Below, piece after piece: positions 1 to 6,430 of a stretch of 12,915 nucleotides of DNA. Position 1 is the first letter of the stretch; each line of letters starts with the position of its first letter. The stretch lies in assembly GCA_910578365.1 (NCBI GenBank), contig CAJTRC010000069.1:1-12915 (forward strand), written 5' to 3'. Both the position numbers and the translations under genes were made by a program. The notes beneath the pieces are model-generated. The model saw only the letters and a list, made by a program, of their open reading frames with translations. It ran no database searches and was not told the origin of the DNA. This stretch comes from an uncultured Muribaculaceae bacterium. GTDB lineage: Bacteria > Bacteroidota > Bacteroidia > Bacteroidales > Muribaculaceae.

Positions 1-34
1 AGGTGAAGTCTTTGAGAATCGCCAATACGTTCAT
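1..34 (-). CDS. Possible start of a divergent gene, cut by the window edge
   Basis: Reading leftwards from an ATG at 34-32, the minus strand stays open to the edge and encodes MNVLAILKDFT, a plausible hydrophobic beginning of a cytoplasmic protein. The bases just upstream of this start (about 35-50) are A-rich on that strand, as is common at Bacteroidales starts. Eleven codons are too few to assign a family. A divergent gene here would share the 35-165 region with susC and could be a regulator or an unrelated neighbour. The plus strand offers competing short open tails (stops at 41 and 52), so a convergent or tandem upstream gene is also possible. This is a tentative call. Confidence 0.25.
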   Translation of the reverse strand, partial: MNVLAILKDFT

Positions 35-70
35 ACGCTAAGATTTTTATAATGAACGCTTTGGCGATTC
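16..70. repeat. Large imperfect inverted repeat upstream of susC
   Basis: The left arm GAATCGCCAATACGTTCAT (16-34) and right arm ATGAACGCTTTGGCGATTC (52-70) pair at 17 of 19 positions, with one 2-base internal mismatch and a 17-base AT-rich loop. In RNA this would be a stable stem-loop; in DNA it could be an operator dyad. It lies just upstream of the candidate susC promoter boxes (78-108). It is followed by T-rich sequence, so it could also terminate an upstream + strand gene outside the window. The structure is directly visible; its role is not. Confidence 0.6.
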
Positions 71-77
71 ATTTGTA

Positions 78-108
78 TTTGATAATTCGATATATTAACT
101 TAACTTTC
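78..108 (+). promoter_or_regulatory. Candidate Bacteroides-type promoter for the PUL
   Basis: TTTG at 78-81 matches the Bacteroides -33 box. After 19 bases comes TAACTTTC at 101-108, which matches the -7 consensus TAnnTTTG at all but the last base. This would place the transcription start near 114-116, about 50 bases before the susC ATG. Spacing and position relative to the first PUL gene are what the family consensus predicts. PUL promoters are usually switched on by a hybrid two-component regulator, a SusR-like protein or an ECF sigma/anti-sigma pair; none is visible here, so the inducer-sensing route cannot be stated. Confidence 0.5.
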
Positions 109-113
109 AACTA

Positions 114-134
114 CTTCGGTAATTTTTACCGAAG
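114..134 (+). promoter_or_regulatory. Perfect hairpin in the susC 5' leader
   Basis: CTTCGGTAA (114-122) and TTACCGAAG (126-134) form a perfect 9-bp stem with a 3-base TTT loop. It lies 31 bases before the susC ATG and right at the transcription start predicted from the upstream boxes. No T-run follows, so it is not an intrinsic terminator. It may be a 5' stabilising stem-loop of the PUL mRNA, a translation-control element, or a DNA dyad bound by a regulator. Confidence 0.6.
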
Positions 135-165
135 CATTGAATAAATTACCTAAAACTAACTCCGA

Positions 166-3135
166 ATGAAAAAGGACTGCAATCTTTTACCATTGGCCCT
201 GAGCCTGGCAATGATGCTTCTTTGCGGTGTGGCTGCTTGGGCAGCCGACATCACGGCAAGAGGAACAGTGTCGGACGGCGAGGGAGAACCGCTAATCGGC
301 GTAAGCGTGGAAATCAAGAACCGGCCCGGTACCGGTACAACCACCGACATCGACGGCAATTTCAGCATCAAGGTGCCTGAAGGCACAACTCTTATTTTCT
401 CCTATATTGGATATGTGAGCCGCGAGCTGCCCGCTTCGCCGGCCATGAATGTGACCCTTTCCGAAGATGTAACCAACCTCGACGAAGTTGTGGTTATCGG
501 TTACGGCTCGGTAAAGCGTAAAGACCTTACTACAGCAGTGTCGACAGTCGACGAGAAAGCACTTGCCAACCGCCCCATTGTGTCGGCTGCCCAGGCTATC
601 CAGGGTAAGGCTGCCGGTGTGTCGGTACAGCAACCCACCGGCGCTCCCGGCGGCGGCATGACTGTGCGTGTGCGCGGTACCACCTCGTTCAACGGTTCGA
701 ACGAACCTCTGTATGTTGTTGACGGTGTGCCTGTGGACAATGTAAACTTCCTTTCGCCCGGCGACATCGAGAGCATGCAGATTCTCAAGGACGCCTCGTC
801 GGCCGCTATCTACGGTTCGCGCGGTGCCAACGGAGTTGTCATTATCTCTACCAAGCAGGGCCGCAGCAGCGATGCCAGGATATCGCTGAACGTACAGGGC
901 GGTTTCACCAATGTGGCTAAAAAAGTCGATGTGCTCAATGCAGCACAGTACAAGGAGCTTATGGATGAAATCGGCCTTGTGAAACTGCCCGACGGCCTCA
1001 CCGATCAGACCGACTGGTTTGACGAAACTTACCGCACCGGCAACACTCAGACCTATCAGCTGGCTGTGTCGCAGAGCACCGACAAAATAAGCTATTACCT
1101 GTCGGGCGGCTACCAGCGCGACCAGGGTATACTCAAGAGCTCGTTCTTCCAGCGCTTCAACTTCCGCGCCAACGTGGAAGGCAAACTTCGCAAGTGGCTT
1201 ACCGCAAAGGCCAACATTGTGTACTCCGACTATTCGTCGAACGGCGGCGGTGCCATGGGTACCGTAGGTAACCGCGGCGGTGTAATCCTGGCCGTAATCA
1301 ATACTCCGACCTATGCCCCAATCTGGGATCCCGAGCATCCCGACCGTTTCTACAACAACTTCTACGGTCTGAACATGCAGAGCCCGCTTGAGAACGAAGC
1401 CCGCCAGCAGAGCAACCGCACGCGTGAGAACCGCCTCATTGCATCGGGCGAACTTCTGTTCGACATCTACAAGGGTCTGACCTTCTCCAGTAAATTTACC
1501 ATGGACCGCCGTCATGGTTGGGATACCTCGTTTCTCGATCCCGAACTTACCACCCATGGCCGCGAGCAGGGTGGTGAAGGCTATGACGGCCGCAATCAGA
1601 ACACTGTACTCACCTGGGATAACGTAGCCAACTACAATCTGACCTTCGGCTTGAACAACCTGCAGATTATGGCCGGTACATCGTGGACCGACTCCAACTA
1701 CTCCAACAACTGGATTAACGGCCAATACTACCGCAACGGCAGCATCGAAACCCTCAACGCCGCCAACAAAATCAGCTGGACCGAAACCGGCTCAGCTGCA
1801 TCGCAGTGGGGTATCTTCTCATATCTTGGCCGTGTAAGCTACAACTTCGACTCCAAGTATCTGGTTAGCGCCAACGTCCGCTACGACGGCTCGTCGAAAC
1901 TCCACCCCGACCATCGCTGGAAGGTATTCCCCTCGGCTTCTGCCGCATGGCGTATCTCGCAGGAAAAGTGGCTCCGGGACCAGACCTGGCTCAGCGACCT
2001 CAAATTGCGTGCCGGCTGGGGTATGACCGGCAACCAGGATGGCGTGGGCGACTACGCTTACCTGCAGCGCTACAACATAAACCGTGTGCCCTGGTTTGAG
2101 GACGGCAACGCTACCGCCGTGCCCACCATCACACAGGCCAACCTGCGTACACGCGACCTTACCTGGGAAACCACTTACCAGACCGGTGTAGGCGTTGACC
2201 TTTCGGTGCTGAACAACCGCATTGAATTTGCTGCCGACTGGTACTACAAAAAGACCACCGACATGCTTATGTGGGTATCGCTTCCCTCGGGTTCGGCCGC
2301 TGCAAGCTCTATACAGCGTAATGAAGGCGAGATGACCAACCAAGGTTTTGAATTCGGTATCACCTCACACAACTTTGTGGGCGAATTCGAATGGACCACC
2401 AACCTGAACATGTCGTTCAATAAAAACAAACTCACCAAGCTCGAACTTCAGAAGGTTTACCTCGACGCCGTTACATCCGAAACAGTCAATGAAGCCGTGG
2501 TCCGCAACGAACCCGGCCGCGCTTTGGGTGGCTTCTACGGCTATGTGGCCAACGGTGTCGACCCCGAAACCGGTCTGATGATTTACGAGGACATAAACGG
2601 CGACGGCCGCATCAGTTCGTCGGACCGTACATTCATCGGCGACCCCAACCCCGACTTTACTTTCGGCATGACCAACACCTTTGCCTACAAGGGCTTTGGC
2701 CTCAGTATTTTCCTGCAGGGCTCGTACGGCAACGACATATTCAATGCCTCGCGTATGGAAACCGAAGGCATGTACGACGGCAAGAACCAGACCACCAAGG
2801 TACTCGACCGCTGGCAGATACCCGGACAGATTACCGATATGCCCAAGGCCAACTGGAACATGCGTAACAGTACTTACTTTATCGAAGACGGCAGCTATAT
2901 CCGCATCAAGGATATATCGCTCAGCTACGATATCCGCGGCAAGTGGATGAAGAAAGCCGGCATCTCGCGCATTCAGCCTTACTTCACCGCTTCGAACCTG
3001 GTGACATTCACCCACTACTCCGGCATGGACCCCGAAGTAAACCAGTGGGGCAACAACGGCCACGTACAGGGCATCGACTGGGGTACTTATCCTCACTGCA
3101 AGAGCTTTGTATTTGGTGTGAACATCGATTTCTAA
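166..3135 (+). CDS. SusC/RagA-type TonB-dependent outer-membrane transporter
   Basis: This 989-residue beta-barrel imports oligosaccharides across the outer membrane using TonB energy and works as a complex with the SusD lipoprotein encoded next. A signal peptide covers residues 1-26 (basic start, hydrophobic core, AWA before the cut). A carboxypeptidase-D-regulatory-like domain follows at about 28-105 (GTVSDGEGEPLIGVSV, then DGNFSI). The TonB-box-like EVVVIGYG is at 107-114 and the plug domain at about 117-230, including PLYVVDGVPV and ending in ANGVVIISTK. The remainder is the barrel, with an Asp-rich DINGDG motif at 809-814 and a terminal Phe typical of outer-membrane barrels. No STN domain is present, so it is not the transducer type that signals to an anti-sigma factor. 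Only 27 bases separate it from susD. The family call is very secure; the beta-1,6-glucan substrate is inferred from its neighbours. Confidence 0.96.
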   Translation: MKKDCNLLPLALSLAMMLLCGVAAWAADITARGTVSDGEGEPLIGVSVEIKNRPGTGTTTDIDGNFSIKVPEGTTLIFSYIGYVSRELPASPAMNVTLSEDVTNLDEVVVIGYGSVKRKDLTTAVSTVDEKALANRPIVSAAQAIQGKAAGVSVQQPTGAPGGGMTVRVRGTTSFNGSNEPLYVVDGVPVDNVNFLSPGDIESMQILKDASSAAIYGSRGANGVVIISTKQGRSSDARISLNVQGGFTNVAKKVDVLNAAQYKELMDEIGLVKLPDGLTDQTDWFDETYRTGNTQTYQLAVSQSTDKISYYLSGGYQRDQGILKSSFFQRFNFRANVEGKLRKWLTAKANIVYSDYSSNGGGAMGTVGNRGGVILAVINTPTYAPIWDPEHPDRFYNNFYGLNMQSPLENEARQQSNRTRENRLIASGELLFDIYKGLTFSSKFTMDRRHGWDTSFLDPELTTHGREQGGEGYDGRNQNTVLTWDNVANYNLTFGLNNLQIMAGTSWTDSNYSNNWINGQYYRNGSIETLNAANKISWTETGSAASQWGIFSYLGRVSYNFDSKYLVSANVRYDGSSKLHPDHRWKVFPSASAAWRISQEKWLRDQTWLSDLKLRAGWGMTGNQDGVGDYAYLQRYNINRVPWFEDGNATAVPTITQANLRTRDLTWETTYQTGVGVDLSVLNNRIEFAADWYYKKTTDMLMWVSLPSGSAAASSIQRNEGEMTNQGFEFGITSHNFVGEFEWTTNLNMSFNKNKLTKLELQKVYLDAVTSETVNEAVVRNEPGRALGGFYGYVANGVDPETGLMIYEDINGDGRISSSDRTFIGDPNPDFTFGMTNTFAYKGFGLSIFLQGSYGNDIFNASRMETEGMYDGKNQTTKVLDRWQIPGQITDMPKANWNMRNSTYFIEDGSYIRIKDISLSYDIRGKWMKKAGISRIQPYFTASNLVTFTHYSGMDPEVNQWGNNGHVQGIDWGTYPHCKSFVFGVNIDF

Positions 3136-3162
3136 TCCTATTTAACATCCAACGAAACAGAT

Positions 3163-4695
3163 ATGAAAACTAAATATTTCTTCAGTGGTCTTGTGGCTCT
3201 GTCGATGCTTGCCACCGGATGCGGACTCGATTACGATCCTGTGAGCGACTACTCCGACGTAACTGAAGGCGTTATCGACAACAACGTCGAGGAGGTGGTT
3301 TACCAGAACCGCGCCGACGCCGAAAGCGCTCTCAAAGCCCTGTACGAGGACTTCCGCGGCAACCAGAACCAGCTGCAGCTCGACTGGCTGCTCATAGGCG
3401 ACGTACACTCCGACAACGCATACGCCGGCACTACCGGCTCGGAGGTTGTCGATCCCGCCACCAACGACCTGAACGGCACCACCCTGTGTGTGAACCGCGA
3501 CTGGAACTACTACATGCTCCAGGCCGCCAAGTGTACCAAATTCATAATCAGTGTGGAAAAAGTGGCTGACGGCAGCCTCAGCAGCGACGAGGTCAACACC
3601 ATGCGTGCCCAAGCCGAAATTCTGCGTGCATTTGTATGGTTCCGAATGGTACGTATGTGGGGTAATATTCCTATCATCACCACCATACCTCAGGACATTA
3701 CCTCGGAGAACATCACCGAGTCGTACGAAAGTTACTTCCCGGCTCAGAACACCGAGGCCGAGGCCTACGAATATATTCTCAAGGACCTGGAGGACGCATA
3801 CCTGTATGCTCCCGAGGGCAACGGCAACAAAACAATCTTCAGCAAGGACGTTGCCCGCGCCCTCCTGGCCAAGGTATATGCCGAAAAGCCTGTGCGTGAC
3901 TACAGCAAAGTTATAAAGTATGTCGACGAGCTCGCAGCCGCCGGCTATGACCTCTGCCCCGAATATGGCGACCTGTTCAACATCGACGGTCCTGTAAAAG
4001 ACGGTTTCAGCGCCACTCCGCTGCATACCAACACCGTGGAATCGATTCTGGAAGTACAATATCCCGTAGGCTCGGGCAACTGGGCTTCGTGGATGTACGG
4101 CCGCTGTCTTGAGGATTGGGACAACTCGTTCACTTGGGCAAAGTGGATTACACCTTCGCGCAACCTGCTCGCCGCATTCGACAAGGCCGGCGACACCAAG
4201 CGCAAGGAACAGACCGTGGTTTACTACGAATGCGGCTGGAGCAACTACTATCCCAACGATAATTATCCGTTCATGTATAAGGTACGTTCGGGCTACAGCA
4301 ATGTATTCTTCCTGCGCTACGATGACCTGCTGCTGCTCAAGGCCGAGGCTCTGATCAACGGCAAGGACGTTGACCTTGCCGGCGCCGCAGACATCATCGA
4401 CCGCATCCGTACCCGTGCCGGCGTAGCCAAGCTGACCAATGCCGAGAAGAGCAACAAAGAAAGCCTGTTCAACGCCTACGTCAACGAGCGTCGTCTGGAG
4501 CTTGCCTGCGAGGGCGAACGCTGGTTCGACCTGGTGCGCCTCGACCTGGTTGAAAGCGTTATGGCCGCAGCACAGAAAAATGATTCCGGTCGTCTGCCTA
4601 TAGTGGTTCCATACACCCGCAACAGCTACCTGCTGCCCATACCGCAGGATGTGCTCGACACCAACCCCAATGTAGTGCAGAACCCCGGCTATTAA
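3163..4695 (+). CDS. SusD/RagB-family glycan-binding lipoprotein
   Basis: This 510-residue surface lipoprotein forms the lid on the SusC barrel and captures glycan fragments for import. The signal peptide ends in the lipobox LATGC with the lipidated Cys at 20, followed by GLDYDP. The helical TPR-like SusD fold is supported by AEILRAFVWFRMVRMWGNIP (151-170), RYDDLLLLKAEAL (385-397), NERRLELACEGERWFDL (441-457) and the classic C-terminal LPIPQDVLDTNPNVVQNPGY (491-510). Length is normal for the family. It sits 27 bases after susC, certainly in the same transcript, and is followed by an unusually long 139-base spacer before the GH30 gene. Binding specificity cannot be read directly; context suggests beta-1,6-glucan. 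Confidence 0.96.
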   Translation: MKTKYFFSGLVALSMLATGCGLDYDPVSDYSDVTEGVIDNNVEEVVYQNRADAESALKALYEDFRGNQNQLQLDWLLIGDVHSDNAYAGTTGSEVVDPATNDLNGTTLCVNRDWNYYMLQAAKCTKFIISVEKVADGSLSSDEVNTMRAQAEILRAFVWFRMVRMWGNIPIITTIPQDITSENITESYESYFPAQNTEAEAYEYILKDLEDAYLYAPEGNGNKTIFSKDVARALLAKVYAEKPVRDYSKVIKYVDELAAAGYDLCPEYGDLFNIDGPVKDGFSATPLHTNTVESILEVQYPVGSGNWASWMYGRCLEDWDNSFTWAKWITPSRNLLAAFDKAGDTKRKEQTVVYYECGWSNYYPNDNYPFMYKVRSGYSNVFFLRYDDLLLLKAEALINGKDVDLAGAADIIDRIRTRAGVAKLTNAEKSNKESLFNAYVNERRLELACEGERWFDLVRLDLVESVMAAAQKNDSGRLPIVVPYTRNSYLLPIPQDVLDTNPNVVQNPGY

Positions 4696-4714
4696 TATTC
4701 TTTGGGTTAAAGTA

Positions 4715-4790
4715 TGCAAATAGGCTGCAAATAGCTGTAAATGTGCAATATATAAAGCTTTAATACGTTTGATACACTGCAAGCTGCAAT
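4715..4790. repeat. Short TGCAA-type repeats in the susD-GH30 spacer
   Basis: The spacer holds TGCAAATAG twice (4715-4723 and 4726-4734, 11 bases apart), then TGTAAATG at 4736, TGCAAT at 4744, and TGCAA again at 4778 and 4785. The first steps are close to one helical turn. A 10-bp palindrome TAAAGCTTTA lies among them at 4753-4762. Helically phased short repeats can be protein-binding sites, but this could also be chance in AT-rich DNA. Confidence 0.4.
4764..4771 (+). promoter_or_regulatory. Possible internal promoter -7 box before the GH30 gene
   Basis: TACGTTTG matches the Bacteroides -7 consensus TAnnTTTG at every defined base. A convincing -33 box is missing: the best candidate is TGTG at 4742-4745, 18 bases upstream, matching TTTG at three of four bases. 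It lies about 65 bases before the chosen GH30 start, in the longest spacer of the PUL, where a secondary promoter would make sense. This is weak evidence from one box. Confidence 0.25.
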
Positions 4791-4834
4791 TATTGATGAC
4801 TTATTTTGATACAACCCTGAAAATGTATAATTAC

Positions 4835-6343
4835 ATGAACAGAAAACACGTGATATTAGCTACGATACTTACCGCCGGCGCAATGCTGATGTCTTGCGGC
4901 GACGACAAGAACACCCCCGATACTCCCGACACCCCGTCGACTCCACAGGAGCCGACGACGGGTGACGTGCGGGTGCTCACCACCACCGCCAACCGTTCGA
5001 AGGAACTGGCCCAAAGCTGGATTGACTTCAGCAAGTCCGACAATATGTCGCCTTCGACCATCCGCCTGGTTCCTTCCGAGGAATTCCAGACCATGGACGG
5101 TTTCGGCGCCGCCATCACAGGCTCCACCTGCTATAACCTCATGCGCATGAAGCCCGAGGACCGCAAGGAGTTCCTCACCACCACTTTCTCGCCCGACAAC
5201 GGCTACGGTTTCAGCTACGTGCGTATATCGATAGGGTGCAGCGACTTCTCGCTGAGCGAGTTTACCTGCTGCGACAAAGAGGGCATCGAAAACTTCGCCC
5301 TTACCAGCGAGGACACCGGCTATGTGATTCCCGTCCTCAAGGAGATTCTGGACATCAACCCCGACCTCAAGATTATGGGTACTCCATGGACCGCTCCGCG
5401 CTGGATGAAGGTGAACAACCTCACCGACCTCAAGCCCCACAACGGTTGGACATCGGGTCAGCTTAATCCCAAGTATTATGCCGACTACGGCGAGTACTTT
5501 GTAAAGTGGATTCAGGCCATGGAAGCCGCCGGGGTGCCCATCTACTCGGTTACTCCGCAGAACGAACCTCTGAACCGCGGCAACAGTGCCTCGATGTACA
5601 TGGGCTGGGAAGAGGAGCGCGACTTTATCAAGAACGGCCTCGGTCCGGCTCTGAAAAAAGCAGGCCTTAATACTAAGGTATATGCTTTTGACCATAACTA
5701 CAATTACGACAATATGGCCGACCAGAAGGGCTATCCTACCAACATTTACAAGGATGAGGAAGCCAAGCAGTATCTCGACGGCGCAGCCTATCACAACTAT
5801 GGCGGCGACAAAGAAGAGCTCACTGTTGTACACAATGCCACCCCCGGCATGGACCTGGTGTTTACCGAAGCTTCAATCGGCACCTGGAACGACGGACAGA
5901 ACCTCGACAAGCGTCTGACCGACGACATGGAGCAGGTGGCTCTCGGCACAGTCAACCGCTGGTGCAAAGGCGTGATTGTATGGAACCTGATGCTCGGCGA
6001 AGACAGCGACGGCAAGTACGGCCCCTACCGTCCCGGCGGCTGCTCGACCTGCTACGGCGCCGTGGACATAAACCGCAACTACACCAAAATGACCAAGAAC
6101 TCGCACTACTACATCATAGCACACCTGTCGAGCGTGGTCCAGCCCGACGCTGTGCGTATCGGTACTAAAGGCTTCACCGCCAATGGCCTTACCTATACCG
6201 CCTTCAAGAACCCCGACGGCAGCTACGCCGTGGTAGCGAGCAACAGTTCGTCGAGCGACATCAAAGCTACAATCGACGACGGCAGCCACCACTTCCCGGT
6301 TACTGTGCCTGCCCGCAGTGCGGTGTCGTTCAGCTGGAAATAA
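4835..6343 (+). CDS. GH30-family endo-beta-1,6-glucanase, surface lipoprotein
   Basis: This 502-residue glycoside hydrolase family 30 enzyme retains configuration through two glutamates. The lipobox LMSC places the lipidated Cys at 21; it is followed by GDD and a Pro/Thr-rich linker (about 25-43), which suggests surface export. The (beta/alpha)8 barrel starts near IRLVPSEEFQTMDGFGAAIT (77-96) and includes TPWTAPRWMK (183-192). The acid/base is Glu244 in SVTPQNEP and the nucleophile is Glu345 in FTEASIG. WNLMLGEDSDG (383-393) is near the barrel end, and a C-terminal beta-sandwich closes the protein (about 430-502). The layout resembles B. thetaiotaomicron BT3312, an endo-beta-1,6-glucanase of subfamily 3. 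The ATG at 4835 puts a proper signal peptide first; an in-frame ATG at 4823 is the alternative, and an upstream TTG at 4769 is unlikely. A glucosylceramidase-like specificity is possible but fits the locus less well. Confidence 0.9.
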   Translation: MNRKHVILATILTAGAMLMSCGDDKNTPDTPDTPSTPQEPTTGDVRVLTTTANRSKELAQSWIDFSKSDNMSPSTIRLVPSEEFQTMDGFGAAITGSTCYNLMRMKPEDRKEFLTTTFSPDNGYGFSYVRISIGCSDFSLSEFTCCDKEGIENFALTSEDTGYVIPVLKEILDINPDLKIMGTPWTAPRWMKVNNLTDLKPHNGWTSGQLNPKYYADYGEYFVKWIQAMEAAGVPIYSVTPQNEPLNRGNSASMYMGWEEERDFIKNGLGPALKKAGLNTKVYAFDHNYNYDNMADQKGYPTNIYKDEEAKQYLDGAAYHNYGGDKEELTVVHNATPGMDLVFTEASIGTWNDGQNLDKRLTDDMEQVALGTVNRWCKGVIVWNLMLGEDSDGKYGPYRPGGCSTCYGAVDINRNYTKMTKNSHYYIIAHLSSVVQPDAVRIGTKGFTANGLTYTAFKNPDGSYAVVASNSSSSDIKATIDDGSHHFPVTVPARSAVSFSWK

Positions 6344-6353
6344 TTCTTATCTT

Positions 6354-6395
6354 AATGTTAAATGTTGAATTACAATTAATTTAACATTTAACATT
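6354..6395. repeat. Long AT-rich hairpin between the GH30 and binding-protein genes
   Basis: AATGTTAAATGTT (6354-6366) and AACATTTAACATT (6383-6395) are a perfect 13-bp inverted repeat. Pairing can continue inward through one G-T wobble to a 19-bp stem (6354-6372 with 6377-6395) and a CAAT loop. It starts 10 bases after the GH30 stop and ends 35 bases before the next ATG. No T-run follows on either strand, so it is not a standard intrinsic terminator. It may protect or delimit the upstream mRNA, or be a copy of a dispersed intergenic repeat. Confidence 0.7.
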
Positions 6396-6430
6396 GAAAA
6401 AATCCATTCATCCCATTTAAGAAATCACCA

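Noticed and set aside
16..70. Invertible promoter (inverton) flanked by inverted repeats
   Set aside because: Only 17 bases lie between the arms. Known Bacteroidales invertible segments are far longer, and no invertase gene is visible.
52..144. Thirty-codon + strand frame MNALAIHLYL... in the susC leader, a possible leader peptide
   Set aside because: It starts before the predicted transcription start, is AT-rich with no coding signature, and arises from the right arm of the palindrome.
292..1725. Long open frame on the minus strand opposite susC (477 codons), with similar ones opposite susD (3142-4782) and GH3 (8655-10436)
   Set aside because: They lie fully antisense to clear family members. 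They reflect the GC-rich third codon positions of the real genes and encode no recognisable domain.
4715..4790. CRISPR array or integron-type repeats
   Set aside because: The units are only 5-9 bases with spacings of 8-34 bases. There are no repeat-spacer modules and no cas or integrase genes.
4769..4834. TTG start at 4769 for the GH30 gene
   Set aside because: It would put 22 residues before the lipoprotein signal peptide. The ATG at 4835 gives a normal signal peptide and lipobox.
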